Of a DNA stretch of 64,000 nt, positions 46,988 through 55,452 are shown piece by piece. Both the position numbers and the translations under genes were made by a program. Source of the stretch: Denitromonas ohlonensis (GTDB lineage Bacteria; Pseudomonadota; Gammaproteobacteria; Burkholderiales; Rhodocyclaceae). The notes under the pieces were generated by a model. It worked only from the letters and a program-made list of their open reading frames with translations, had not been told where the DNA came from and did not search any database. Numbering within the stretch: the first letter of the stretch is position 1; each line of letters starts with the position of its first letter. The stretch covers positions 186,001 through 250,000 of the forward strand of contig NZ_VMNI01000006.1 in assembly GCF_007625205.1 (NCBI RefSeq). The letters are read 5' to 3'.

Positions 46988-47761
46988 ATGCAAGCGTACA
47001 AACGCAACCCCACCCGCGGCTTTGCCTGGATCGCCGAAGGCTTCCGCCTGTGGAAGCGCAGCCCGGCCCTGATCACCTATCTGACCTTCGGCTATCTGCT
47101 GATTCTGGTGGTGCTCAGCGTCATCCCGCTGCTTGGTCAGGCCGTCGCCTCGCTGATCCTGCCGATCATCTCGCTCGGCGTGCTCAACGGCACCCTGGCC
47201 GTGCACGAGGGTCGCAAGGTCGGGCCGGAGGTGTTGCTGTCGGGCTTCAAGAGCAATGTCGCCGGTCTGATCACGGTCGGCGGCCTGTACCTCACCGGCA
47301 CCCTGCTGGCGCTGGGCGCCACGGCGCTGATCGACGGCGGCATGCTGCTCAAGATCATGGTCGGCAATCACCCGCTCAATGAAGAAGCCATGGCCACGCC
47401 GGGCCTGATGAACGCCTCGCTGTTCGGCACGCTGCTGACCACCCCGCTGATGATGGCCTACTGGTTTGCCGCCATGCTGGTCGGCTGGCACGGGCTGTCG
47501 GCGCCCAAAGCCATGTTCTTCAGCCTGATCGCCTGCTGGCGCAGTTTCGGCGCCTTCAGCATGTATTTGCTGGGGATCTTTTTCCTGGTCGTCGGCGGCC
47601 CCGCGCTGCTGGTGGCGACCATCGCCCAGAGCTCGCCGGCGCTGGCCAGCCTGCTCACCGTGCCGCTGCCGCTGATCACCATCCCGATCGTGTTCGCCTC
47701 CTTCCTGCCCAATGTGCTCGACATCTTCGGCCACGAACCGCCGCCCGCCGCCCATGGCTGA
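46988..47761 (+). CDS. BPSS1780-type membrane protein (second copy)
   Basis: A 257-aa integral membrane protein, paralogous to the preceding one (GFAWIAEGFRLWKRSPALIT parallels the first copy's opening). About six spans. ATG at 46988, one base after the previous stop; its 3' end overlaps nadD by 8 nt. No function assigned. Confidence 0.8.
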   Translation: MQAYKRNPTRGFAWIAEGFRLWKRSPALITYLTFGYLLILVVLSVIPLLGQAVASLILPIISLGVLNGTLAVHEGRKVGPEVLLSGFKSNVAGLITVGGLYLTGTLLALGATALIDGGMLLKIMVGNHPLNEEAMATPGLMNASLFGTLLTTPLMMAYWFAAMLVGWHGLSAPKAMFFSLIACWRSFGAFSMYLLGIFFLVVGGPALLVATIAQSSPALASLLTVPLPLITIPIVFASFLPNVLDIFGHEPPPAAHG

Positions 47762-48416
47762 GGGACCGATCGGGCTGCTCGGCGGCACCTTCGACCCCAT
47801 CCACATCGGCCACCTGCGTCTGGCCGAAGAGGCGCGCGAAAGCCTCGGCCTGGCCGAGCTACGCCTGATTCCGGCCGGCGAACCACCTCACCGCGGCGCG
47901 CCACGCTGCCCCGGCGAACATCGCCTGGCCATGGCCCGACTGGCCGTGGCGGGCAATCCGTTGCTGACCGTCGACGACAGCGAAGTGCGCAGCGACGGCC
48001 CGAGCTACACCGTGCTCACGCTGGAGCGCCTGCGCGCGCAGGTCGGGCCTGACCGGGCGCTGGTACTGATCCTCGGCGCCGACGCCTTCGAAGGCCTGCC
48101 GAGCTGGCATCGCTGGAACGAGCTGTTCGATCTCGCCCACATCGCCGTCGCCAACCGCCCCGGCTACGCCCCGCATGGCCGACGTTGGCCGGCGGTTTTA
48201 TCGACGGCGCTTGAAGCGGCCTGCCAGGGTCGCCGGCTGAACCACCCCGATCAGCTGAGCGCCGCACCAGCGGGTGGTCTGCTGCCTTTTGACATGACCC
48301 CACTGGCCATTTCGGCCACCCACATCCGGGAACTGCTGGCGCAAGGGCACAGTGCCCGATATTTGCTCCCGGCTCCGGTTCTCGACTATATTGCCGCGCA
48401 TTCCCTCTATAGCTGA
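47754..48416 (+). CDS. nadD: Nicotinate-nucleotide adenylyltransferase
   Basis: Makes NaAD from NaMN and ATP, 220 aa. GLLGGTFDPIHIGHLRLAEE carries the (H/T)xGH nucleotidyl site, and ISATHIRELLAQG near the end is the conserved ISxTxIR motif. ATG at 47754, overlapping the upstream membrane-protein gene by 8 nt. Confidence 0.95.
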   Translation: MAEGPIGLLGGTFDPIHIGHLRLAEEARESLGLAELRLIPAGEPPHRGAPRCPGEHRLAMARLAVAGNPLLTVDDSEVRSDGPSYTVLTLERLRAQVGPDRALVLILGADAFEGLPSWHRWNELFDLAHIAVANRPGYAPHGRRWPAVLSTALEAACQGRRLNHPDQLSAAPAGGLLPFDMTPLAISATHIRELLAQGHSARYLLPAPVLDYIAAHSLYS

Positions 48417-48420
48417 CCCC

Positions 48421-48774
48421 ATGGAACTCGACCAACTCCAACAGATCGTTATCAACGCACTCGAAGATGTCAAAGCGATCGACATCGAAGTCATCGACAC
48501 CACGAAACTCACCGCGCTGTTTGATCGCATGATCATCGCCAGCGGTAATTCGGGCCGTCAGACCCGCGCCCTGGCGCGCAACGTGCAGGACGAGGTCAAG
48601 AAGGCCGGCGGCACCGTGGCCAGCGTCGAAGGCGAAGACAGCGGCGACTGGGTGCTGGTCGACCTCGGCGGCATCGTGGTGCACGTCATGCAACCCGCCG
48701 TGCGTGCCTACTACAACCTCGAAGAGCTCTGGAAGGCCACCCCCAAAAATCCGAAGCCCGCGCCCAAAGCGTGA
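48421..48774 (+). CDS. rsfS: Ribosomal silencing factor RsfS
   Basis: A 117-aa protein that binds L14 and blocks subunit joining under starvation. [38 protein letters not shown] and YYNLEELW are diagnostic. Four nt after nadD and overlapping rlmH (GTGA). Confidence 0.95.
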   Translation: MELDQLQQIVINALEDVKAIDIEVIDTTKLTALFDRMIIASGNSGRQTRALARNVQDEVKKAGGTVASVEGEDSGDWVLVDLGGIVVHVMQPAVRAYYNLEELWKATPKNPKPAPKA

Positions 48775-49241
48775 AGCTGCTGATTGTCGCCGTAGGCACG
48801 CGCATGCCCGACTGGGTCAGCGCGGGCTACGACGACTACGCCCGCCGCATGCCGCGCGAGGCGAGCATCGAGCTGATTGAAGTCAAGGCCGAGCCGCGCA
48901 CCACCGGCAAGACGGTGCCGGCCATGATGGCCGCCGAAGCCGCGCGCATTGAAGCCGCGCTGCCCGAACGCTGCCACCGCGTCATTCTCGACGAGCGCGG
49001 CACCGAGCTGACCACCCGAAAACTGGCCGAGCGCTTCGAGCGCTGGCTGGGCGACGGGCAGGACGTGGCCTTCATCGTCGGCGGCCCCGACGGCCTCGAC
49101 CCGACCATCAAGTCCACCGCCCACGACACCGTGCGCCTCTCGGGCCTGACCCTGCCGCATGCGCTGGTGCGCCCGCTGCTGGCCGAGGCGCTCTACCGCG
49201 CCTGGAGCCTCACCCGCAACCACCCCTATCACCGCGAGTAG
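48771..49241 (+). CDS. rlmH: 23S rRNA pseudouridine-1915 N3-methyltransferase
   Basis: SPOUT-family methyltransferase, 156 aa. GTG start overlapping the rsfS stop. [21 protein letters not shown] and [11 protein letters not shown] are conserved landmarks (the usual ending is YHR or YHRE). The TAG stop is formed by the first bases of a REP unit immediately after the final Glu codon. Confidence 0.95.
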   Translation: MKLLIVAVGTRMPDWVSAGYDDYARRMPREASIELIEVKAEPRTTGKTVPAMMAAEAARIEAALPERCHRVILDERGTELTTRKLAERFERWLGDGQDVAFIVGGPDGLDPTIKSTAHDTVRLSGLTLPHALVRPLLAEALYRAWSLTRNHPYHRE

Positions 49242-49300
49242 GGCGGGTTTCAACCCGCCGACACCTCCATGATCTCCTGGCCGGTTGAAACCGGCCCTAC
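49238..49300. repeat. REP family A copy plus related reverse copy
   Basis: A forward unit (49238-49259) and a reverse variant GGCCGGTTGAAACCGGCC with CTAC after it (49279-49300). The forward copy's GTAG overlaps and supplies the rlmH stop codon. Confidence 0.85.
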
Positions 49301-49378
49301 GCTGCCCGGTCAACGCCCATCATCGGCCGTGCGGGGACCGAATCCCGTAAAATGGCGCAGATCCCACCCGACCCCGCC

Positions 49379-49987
49379 ATGCAAAACGCCATCTACCTCG
49401 CTTCGAACAGCCCCCGCCGCCGCGAACTGCTCCGCCAGATCGGCGTGCGTTTCGACGTGCTGCTGTTCCGCGACATGGCCCGCGGCGACCACGACATCGA
49501 CGAAACCCCGCTGCCGGACGAGATCCCGGCCGACTACGTGCAGCGCGTGGCGCTGGCCAAGGCCGAGGGCGGCATGGGGCGCGTGCAGTGGCGTCACCTG
49601 CCGCACCGCCCGGTGCTGGCGGCCGACACCACGCTGGAAGTCGACGGCCAGATCATCGGCAAGCCCGACGACGCCGAACACGCCGCCCAGATCCTGCGCA
49701 CCCTGTCGGGGCGCGAGCATGTGGTGCACACCGCCATCGCGCTGACCGACGGCCAGCGCACCGAACACCGACTGAATACCAACCGGGTGCGCTTCCGCAC
49801 CCTGAGCGACGCCGACATCCGCCGCTACATCGCCACCGGCGAGCCCATGGACAAAGCCGGCGCGTACGGCATCCAGGGCCGCGCCGCGATGTTCGTCGAA
49901 CACATCGAGGGCAGCTACACCGGCATCATGGGCCTGCCCCTGTTCGACACCGCCGCGCTGCTCGAGCGCTTCGGCCTCGCCCCCTGA
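49379..49987 (+). CDS. maf: Maf family nucleoside triphosphate pyrophosphatase
   Basis: House-cleaning NTP pyrophosphatase (dTTP/UTP- or m7GTP-type), 202 aa from the ATG at 49379; an upstream ATG (49352) would add nine residues. The opening YLASNSPRRRELLRQIG, LAADTTLEVDGQIIGKP and DKAGAYGIQGRAAMFVEHIE form the active site. Sits between rlmH and rng, a standard arrangement. Confidence 0.94.
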   Translation: MQNAIYLASNSPRRRELLRQIGVRFDVLLFRDMARGDHDIDETPLPDEIPADYVQRVALAKAEGGMGRVQWRHLPHRPVLAADTTLEVDGQIIGKPDDAEHAAQILRTLSGREHVVHTAIALTDGQRTEHRLNTNRVRFRTLSDADIRRYIATGEPMDKAGAYGIQGRAAMFVEHIEGSYTGIMGLPLFDTAALLERFGLAP

Positions 49988-50011
49988 ATTCTCACTCTTG
50001 CCGACCCGTCC

Positions 50012-51466
50012 ATGACCGAAGACTTTCTGATCAATTTCACCCCGCAGGAAACCCGTGCCGCCCTGATGCAACAAGGCGTGGTCCAGGAACTCCATGTCGA
50101 GCGCACCGCCAGCCGCGGCATCGTCGGCAATGTGTATCAGGGCCGCGTCGTGCGCGTCCTGCCCGGCATGCAGTCGGCCTTCATCGACATCGGCCTCGAG
50201 CGCACCGCCTTCCTGCATGTGGCCGATATCTGGAGCGATCGCCACAACGGTGATCACGCCCGCCCGATCGAAAAAATCCTGATGGAAGGCCAGAGCCTGA
50301 TGGTGCAGGTGCTCAAAGACCCGATCGGCACCAAGGGCGCGCGCCTGTCCACGCAGGTCAGCATCGCCGGTCGCCTGCTGGTGTATCTGCCGCAGGAGAA
50401 GCACATCGGCATCTCCCAGCGCATTGAGGACGAAGCCGGCCGCGAAGCCCTGCGCGAGCGCCTCGCCCGCCTGATGGGCGAGAACGAAACCGGCGGCTTC
50501 ATCGTGCGCACCATGGCCGAGCAGGCCAGCGACGCCGAACTGGCCGCCGACATCGCCTACCTGCGCAAGCTGTGGCAAGAGATCATGAGCCGCGCCAGCG
50601 GTGCCAAACCCCCGCTGGCGCTGTATCAAGACCTGACGCTCGGCCAGCGCGTGCTGCGCGACCTGGTCACCGACTCGACCTCGCGCATCATCGTCGACTC
50701 GCGCGAGAACTTCATCAAGCTCACCGCCTTCGCCAAGGAATACATGCCGCGGGTGCTGCCGCTGATTACCCACTACACCGGCGAGCGGCCACTGTTCGAC
50801 CTGCACAACGTCGAAGACGAGATCGAAAAAGCACTGGCCCGGCGGGTGGACCTCAAAAGCGGCGGCTACCTGATCATCGACCAGACCGAAGCGATGACCA
50901 CCATCGATGTGAACACCGGCGGCTTCGTCGGCGCGCGCAGCTTTGACGACACCATCTTCAAGACCAACCTCGAAGCGGCGCAGACCATCGCCCGGCAGCT
51001 GCGCCTGCGCAACCTGGGCGGCATCATCATCATCGACTTCATCGACATGGAAACCCTGGAGCACCGCGACGCCGTGCTCGGCGAGTTCAAACGCTCGCTG
51101 GAGCGCGACCACACCAAGATGACGGTCAATGGCTTTACTGCGCTCGGCCTGGTCGAGATGACCCGCAAGCGCACCCGTGAGTCGCTGGCCCACACCTTGT
51201 GCGAGCCCTGCCCCACCTGCGACGGCCGCGGCGAAGTGCAGACCGCCCGCACCGTGTGCTACGAGATCCTGCGCGAGCTGCTGCGCGAGGCCCGCCAGTA
51301 CAACGCCCGCGAGTTCCGCGTGCTGGCCGCGCCGAACGTGTGCGACCTTTTCCTCGACGAAGAATCCCAGGCGCTGGCCATGCTGTCGGACTTCATCAAC
51401 AAGACCATCTCGCTGCACCCCGAAGCCAGCTACACCCAGGAGCAATACGACATTGTACTGCTCTGA
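50012..51466 (+). CDS. rng: Ribonuclease G
   Basis: Endoribonuclease of the RNase E/G family, 484 aa, for 16S 5'-end maturation and mRNA decay. S1 domain with GNVYQGRVVRVLPGMQSAFIDIG; catalytic magnesium Asp residues in TIDVNTGGFVG and IIIIDFIDME; zinc-link CEPCPTCDGRGEV. Full RNase G length, without the long C-terminal scaffold of RNase E. Confidence 0.95.
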   Translation: MTEDFLINFTPQETRAALMQQGVVQELHVERTASRGIVGNVYQGRVVRVLPGMQSAFIDIGLERTAFLHVADIWSDRHNGDHARPIEKILMEGQSLMVQVLKDPIGTKGARLSTQVSIAGRLLVYLPQEKHIGISQRIEDEAGREALRERLARLMGENETGGFIVRTMAEQASDAELAADIAYLRKLWQEIMSRASGAKPPLALYQDLTLGQRVLRDLVTDSTSRIIVDSRENFIKLTAFAKEYMPRVLPLITHYTGERPLFDLHNVEDEIEKALARRVDLKSGGYLIIDQTEAMTTIDVNTGGFVGARSFDDTIFKTNLEAAQTIARQLRLRNLGGIIIIDFIDMETLEHRDAVLGEFKRSLERDHTKMTVNGFTALGLVEMTRKRTRESLAHTLCEPCPTCDGRGEVQTARTVCYEILRELLREARQYNAREFRVLAAPNVCDLFLDEESQALAMLSDFINKTISLHPEASYTQEQYDIVLL

Positions 51467-51518
51467 AGAGACCAGTCAGCGTCGTTCCGACCACATCGTC
51501 CCCCGGCCAACGCGCACC

Positions 51519-52220
51519 ATGCCCCACACGCGCCACACCCCGGAAGTGCATCACGCCCATCGCGCCGGATGGCTGCGCGCGGCGGTGCTGGGCGCCAATG
51601 ACGGCATTGTGTCGACCGCCAGCCTGATGCTCGGCGTGGCCGCCGCCGACGCCGGACACAGCGCCCTGCTGATCGCCGGCGTGGCCGGACTGGTGGCCGG
51701 CGCCATGTCGATGGCGGCCGGCGAGTATGTCTCGGTCAGCTCCCAGGCCGACACCGAGCAGGCCGACCTGCGCCGCGAGCGCGCCGAACTGGACGCCCAC
51801 CCGATCTACGAACACCAGGAACTGGCCGCCATCTACGTCAAGCGCGGCCTCAGCCCGACGCTGGCCGACCAGGTGGCGCACCAGCTGATGGACCACGACG
51901 CGCTCGGCGCCCATGCGCGCGACGAGCTGGGCATTACCGACACCCTGAGCGCCCGCCCCGTGCAGGCGGCACTGACCTCCGCCGCCACCTTCGCCGTCGG
52001 CGCCGCGCTGCCGCTGGCGGCGGCGATTGTCGCCCCGGCCCCCTGGCTGGTGCCGACCGTATCGGGCACCTCGCTGGTCGTGCTCGCGGCGCTGGGCACC
52101 CTGGCGGCCCGAGCCGGCGGGGCACCGATGCTCCGCGCCGCCGTTCGGGTCACGTTCTGGGGGGCGCTGGCGATGACGCTCACCGCGGCCGTCGGCCGCC
52201 TGTTCGGCACCGCGCTCTGA
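51519..52220 (+). CDS. VIT1/CCC1-family iron/manganese transporter
   Basis: A 233-aa membrane protein of the vacuolar iron transporter family. AAVLGANDGIVSTASLMLGV (span 1) and AGAMSMAAGEYVSVSSQADT (span 2) are diagnostic. A cytosolic Glu-rich loop (EQADLRRERAELDAH) provides metal ligands, and three C-terminal spans complete the fold. Probably exports or detoxifies Fe(II)/Mn(II). Confidence 0.88.
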   Translation: MPHTRHTPEVHHAHRAGWLRAAVLGANDGIVSTASLMLGVAAADAGHSALLIAGVAGLVAGAMSMAAGEYVSVSSQADTEQADLRRERAELDAHPIYEHQELAAIYVKRGLSPTLADQVAHQLMDHDALGAHARDELGITDTLSARPVQAALTSAATFAVGAALPLAAAIVAPAPWLVPTVSGTSLVVLAALGTLAARAGGAPMLRAAVRVTFWGALAMTLTAAVGRLFGTAL

Positions 52221-52269
52221 ATAAAAGCCTTGGCGGCTGGTGGTCTGCTTTGCAATTGTTGCCCCCCCT

Positions 52270-52291
52270 GTAGGGCGGTTTTCAACCCGCC
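52270..52291 (+). repeat. REP family A, single copy
   Basis: One slightly diverged unit (GTAGGGCGGTTTTCAACCCG) 50 nt after the VIT gene, followed by the palindrome GTCGGCTGAAGCCGAC. Confidence 0.8.
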
Positions 52292-52343
52292 TTGGTCGGC
52301 TGAAGCCGACCCGACGCGGCATGGGGACTTCGCAAGCACTACA

Positions 52344-52502
52344 CTAGATTTTTCCAAGCAGCCACAGCACCAGCAGAATCAGCAGCACCAGACCAAGCCC
52401 GCCGCTGGGGCCATAGCCCCAGCCACGGCTGTGCGGCCAGGTGGGAATCACGCCCAGCAGCATCAGAATCACCACAATCAACAACACGGTTCCCAACGAC
52501 AT
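52344..52502 (-). CDS. DUF3309 family small membrane protein
   Basis: A 52-aa protein: MSLGTVLLIVVILMLLGVIP, then TWPHSRGWGYGPSGGLGLV and a second span ending LWLLGKI. This is the DUF3309 pattern, common beside stress genes in betaproteobacteria. Strong ribosome-binding site (GAGAGGAGAATGAA). It follows the BON gene by 80 nt and may be co-transcribed. Confidence 0.88.
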   Translation of the reverse strand: MSLGTVLLIVVILMLLGVIPTWPHSRGWGYGPSGGLGLVLLILLVLWLLGKI

Positions 52503-52520
52503 TTCATTCTCCTCTCACGC

Positions 52521-52577
52521 CATCGCGGCCACGGCGTGTGTCCGCGATGGCACGGCGGCCGGTGTCTTACCGGCCGC
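52521..52577. other. Two hairpins between the BON and DUF3309 genes
   Basis: CATCGCGG/CCGCGATG (52521-52528 with 52542-52549) and GCGGCCGGT/ACCGGCCGC (52555-52563 with 52569-52577, loop GTCTT). The second is followed by TTTGTTT on the plus strand only, so for the minus-strand genes it is more likely an attenuator or mRNA-stability element. Confidence 0.45.
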
Positions 52578-52582
52578 TTTGT

Positions 52583-52897
52583 TTATTTGACCCGCATGTC
52601 GTTCTTGACCGACGTCACACCCGCCACGCCGCGCGCCACCTCGGTCGCCCGGTTGGCCGCCGCCCGCGAGCTGACAAAGCCGCTCAGTTGAACGACCCCC
52701 TTGAAGGTTTCCACATTGATCTCGGCCGACTTGAGCATCGGATCACCGAAAATCGCCACTTTCACCTTGGATGTCACGACGCTGTCGTCGATGTATTCGC
52801 CCGTGCCTTCCTGCCTCGGCGTGGAACTGCAGCCCACCGAAGTAAGCAATGCCGCGGCCAGGACAATGGCTGACAAATAAGTACCGATACGATTCAT
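52583..52897 (-). CDS. BON-domain lipoprotein
   Basis: A 104-aa exported protein. Signal peptide with lipobox LLTSVGC (Cys 23), then one BON domain (DSVVTSKVKVAIFGDPMLKS, GVVQLSGFVSSRAAANRATE, GVTSVKNDMRV). OsmY-like proteins of this class protect the envelope under osmotic or general stress. Ribosome-binding site AAGGAGA. A Crp-type palindrome lies about 183 nt upstream. Confidence 0.92.
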   Translation of the reverse strand: MNRIGTYLSAIVLAAALLTSVGCSSTPRQEGTGEYIDDSVVTSKVKVAIFGDPMLKSAEINVETFKGVVQLSGFVSSRAAANRATEVARGVAGVTSVKNDMRVK

Positions 52898-53072
52898 GAT
52901 GTGTTCTCCTTGATGGGATGGACCTGCGGTTCTCGCACCAGAAAACACCGTACGAGCCACTGTTTCTGCAGCGATCGGCCTGAACGTCGCGAGGTGCTGG
53001 CGGGGCAGGCCCCGATTCGCACACCCACGTCGCTTGACTGGCACCAGCATAGCCATTGGTCATCGCCGAATC

Positions 53073-53088
53073 GGTACGCTAGCGAACA
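53073..53088 (-). promoter_or_regulatory. Crp-type palindrome, BON gene side
   Basis: On the minus strand TGTTCGCTAGCGTACC, 16 bp, member of the shared motif TGTKCG-N4-CGMACA. TATGCT follows 32 nt from its centre, consistent with a site near -42. Confidence 0.5.
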
Positions 53089-53156
53089 CATCACCCCCGC
53101 ACGGGGAATACCAAACCCAAGCGAAGCGCTTTCCGTCGGTGCGCGGCGCCGGCCTG

Positions 53157-53172
53157 TGTGCGCGGACGCACA
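53157..53172 (+). promoter_or_regulatory. Crp-type palindrome, desaturase promoter
   Basis: TGTGCGCGGACGCACA: perfect 6-bp inverted repeat around a 4-nt centre, the same overall size as the Crp half-site spacing (16 bp). Centre 106 nt before the desaturase ATG. Confidence 0.6.
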
Positions 53173-53270
53173 GACGCTGCAGGGTCATGCGCGCGATCAT
53201 CATGCTTGAGACGCCCGTGTCGTACGCAACCGCAAGGCATGAGGTCGCCGTGCTCCAGGAGAACCCGCAA

Positions 53271-54470
53271 ATGCCCATCCCCGTGCTTGATCTTCCCTGG
53301 TGGGGGGTCGTGCTGGTTACACTTGGCCTGACCCAACTCACCATCCTCTCGGTGACAGTTTTTCTCCACCGCCACCAGGCCCATCGCGCCTTGACGCTGC
53401 ATCCGGCCATCAGCCACGCCTTCCGTTTCTGGCTGTGGCTGAGCACCGGCATGATCACGCGCGAATGGGTCGCCATTCACCGCAAGCACCACGCCACCAC
53501 CGACACGGCCGACGACCCGCACAGTCCGCAGATCCACGGCATCCGCAAGGTGCTGCTCGAAGGCGCCGAGCTTTACCGGGAAGAGAGCTGCTGCGCCGCG
53601 ACAATCGAAAAATACGGCCACCACACGCCGGATGACTGGATCGAGCGCCGCCTGTACACCCGTCACAGCCAGCTCGGCATCGGCTTCATGCTGATCCTCG
53701 ACCTGCTGCTGTTCGGTCCGATCGGGCTGACCGTCTGGGCGGTGCAGATGCTGTGGATTCCGTTCTTTGCCGCGGGTGTGATCAACGGCATCGGCCACTA
53801 CTGGGGCTATCGCAACTTCGCCTCCAGCGACGCCTCGCGCAACATCGCGCCTTGGGGCGTCCTGATCGGCGGCGAAGAGCTGCACAACAACCACCACGCC
53901 TATATCAGCTCGGCGAAATTCTCGAATCGATGGTGGGAGTTCGACAGCGGCTGGGCGCTCATCCGCCTGCTTGAACTGCTCGGCCTGGCACAAGTGAGCC
54001 GGCTGGCGCCGACCATCCGCTACAACACAGCCAAACAGCGCTGCGACGCCGACACCCTGGCGTCGGTGCTCACCCACCGCTTCGATGTCCTGGCCGGTTT
54101 CGCCCGCGCCGTCAGCGGCGTCTCACGCGACGCACTGCACCGCCTCGCCTCCGGCGCCCAGCCCCCATCGCTGCGCGACGTCACCTTGCGTGACGCGGTC
54201 AGGCACTGGCTCTGGGCAAGCGTCGGCACCCTGCCCGAACCGGAGCGCCGGGCACTGGAAGACGCGCTGCCGGCCAGTGCCGTGCTGCGCACCCTGTATG
54301 GCCTGCGCGAGGATCTGGCCGCCCTGTGGCGTCGCTCCGATGCCTCCACGGCGCAACTGACCGCCCAGCTGGAGCGCTGGTGCCAACGCGCCGAGACCAG
54401 CGGCATCGCCGCGTTGCACGACTTCTCGCAGACACTTCGCAGCTACGAGTCCGTCGCCGCCCGGCCATAG
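53271..54470 (+). CDS. Membrane fatty-acid (acyl-CoA/lipid) desaturase
   Basis: A 399-aa di-iron desaturase with membrane spans and all three His boxes: HRHQAH (33-38), HRKHH (70-74) and HNNHH (205-209). The core resembles Delta-9 acyl desaturases (Ole1/DesC-like). An unusual C-terminal extension (about residues 280-399) is helical and basic. The ATG at 53271 has a good ribosome-binding site (CAGGAGA); longer starts read the promoter. Expected role: membrane unsaturation under stress. Confidence 0.9.
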   Translation: MPIPVLDLPWWGVVLVTLGLTQLTILSVTVFLHRHQAHRALTLHPAISHAFRFWLWLSTGMITREWVAIHRKHHATTDTADDPHSPQIHGIRKVLLEGAELYREESCCAATIEKYGHHTPDDWIERRLYTRHSQLGIGFMLILDLLLFGPIGLTVWAVQMLWIPFFAAGVINGIGHYWGYRNFASSDASRNIAPWGVLIGGEELHNNHHAYISSAKFSNRWWEFDSGWALIRLLELLGLAQVSRLAPTIRYNTAKQRCDADTLASVLTHRFDVLAGFARAVSGVSRDALHRLASGAQPPSLRDVTLRDAVRHWLWASVGTLPEPERRALEDALPASAVLRTLYGLREDLAALWRRSDASTAQLTAQLERWCQRAETSGIAALHDFSQTLRSYESVAARP

Positions 54471-54497
54471 CGAGCGCCACGGCCGCGCTGCTGTGGC

Positions 54498-54788
54498 TCA
54501 CTTCTTCTTGACCGTCCTGAGCCGCTCGGTCATCTCCTTGAGCGCCTCCCAGGCGGCGTCGGTATTGGTTTTGATCTGCTCCCAGTTCTCATCGTTCGCC
54601 TGCTGCAAATCTGACAGGTGCTGCAATGCCTCTTTGCGCTTGGTGTGGAGCGTCTCGATGTTCGTCTCGTACTGCCGCTTCACACGAACCTCCCACTGCT
54701 CGGCCTCGGCCAGGAGCGGCTCGATTTGCTCCTTCCATTCGGCCAACTGCTTTTCCATCAAGGCCAGATAGTCTTCTCGCTTGCTCAT
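54498..54788 (-). CDS. Coiled-coil stress-island protein
   Basis: A 96-aa acidic/basic helical protein (MSKREDYLALMEKQLAEWKE, then long heptad-rich helices to LRTVKKK), probably a coiled coil with no membrane span or signal. Ribosome-binding site AAGGAGC. A nearly perfect Crp-type palindrome lies 121 nt upstream. Family not named; similar small proteins accompany CsbD/BON genes. Confidence 0.82.
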   Translation of the reverse strand: MSKREDYLALMEKQLAEWKEQIEPLLAEAEQWEVRVKRQYETNIETLHTKRKEALQHLSDLQQANDENWEQIKTNTDAAWEALKEMTERLRTVKKK

Positions 54789-54901
54789 CTGAGTGCTCCT
54801 TCTCTTGGGTGTGCCATTCGATGCCAGCCGCAGCCCGCGCCGACAAATCGGCACAGCACGACCGGAAACCTGCAGCATGGGATCGAGTGCAAACGCCGGT
54901 C

Positions 54902-54917
54902 TGTTCGCTCGCGAACA
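54902..54917 (-). promoter_or_regulatory. Crp-type palindrome, coiled-coil gene promoter
   Basis: TGTTCGCTCGCGAACA, 7 bp of exact inverted repeat on each side of a 2-nt centre; the strongest of the five sites. CATGCT on the minus strand (54874-54879) lies 33 nt from the centre as a possible -10. Confidence 0.6.
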
Positions 54918-55002
54918 TAAGGTCGGCGCCGGGCACGAAGCCCCTACAAAAGCGGCGCGCAGCATGAATGCCCGAGCACTCACGCTGCGCGCCGCAGAAA
55001 AA

Positions 55003-55188
55003 TCAGATGGGCTTGGTCACGCTCTTCAGTTCTTCTTTGACATCCCCGGCAACGGCCTGGACCTTGCCCGCGACCTCGTCAATCTTGCCTTTTTGCTCAA
55101 GGTCCTTGTTGCCAACAAGCTGCCCGGCAGCTTGCTCAAGCTTGCCCTTCACCGCTTCGACACGGCCCTGCACTTGATCTTTGTTCAT
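55003..55188 (-). CDS. CsbD family stress protein
   Basis: A 61-aa hydrophilic helical protein: MNKDQVQGRVEAVKGKLEQA, GQLVGNKDLEQKGKIDEVAG, ending VKEELKSVTKPI. CsbD-like proteins are strongly induced in general stress responses; the biochemical role is unknown. A Crp-type site lies 112 nt upstream. Confidence 0.93.
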   Translation of the reverse strand: MNKDQVQGRVEAVKGKLEQAAGQLVGNKDLEQKGKIDEVAGKVQAVAGDVKEELKSVTKPI

Positions 55189-55292
55189 GTACTACTCCTC
55201 GGTGTTGCTATGTGGCAAAGGGATCTGCAGCACCCGCTTCCGGGCACCAGAGCCACCACACATTCACACTACCGCCGCGGTTCATGGCCGTC

Positions 55293-55308
55293 TGTGCGCC
55301 AGCGCCCA
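55293..55308 (-). promoter_or_regulatory. Crp-type palindrome between csbD-like and regulator genes
   Basis: TGTGCGCCAGCGCCCA (plus-strand reading), one or two mismatches from the dyad. Centre 112 nt from the CsbD ATG and 152 nt from the regulator ATG, so it could serve either or both. Confidence 0.5.
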
Positions 55309-55417
55309 TTGCAACGCAGCCGGCGCAAGAAAACCCAGCGCCGTCGCCTGCCGGTCGGCCTGACGCGCAAGCACGACCAATCCACGCCCTTGCATCGCGC
55401 GCGGACGCTCTCGCGCC

Positions 55418-55423
55418 TATACT
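55418..55423 (+). promoter_or_regulatory. Candidate -10 box of the Crp-like regulator
   Basis: TATACT, 30 nt before the ATG at 55453. No convincing -35 at 16-18 nt, which would fit activator dependence. Confidence 0.35.
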
Positions 55424-55452
55424 GAAAACGTCTTGTCCCACCCCGCGGCCCA

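Larger units (their letters stand above)
52898..53270. other. Divergent regulatory gap, BON gene / desaturase
   Basis: 373 nt without a gene. It holds two Crp-type palindromes (53073-53088 and 53157-53172) and -10-like hexamers 32-33 nt from each centre (TATGCT on the minus strand at 53046-53051; GATCAT on the plus strand at 53195-53200). No other feature was recognised. Confidence 0.6.

Noticed and set aside
49310-51445. 711-aa open frame on the minus strand
   Set aside because: Antisense to maf and rng; codon-bias artefact.
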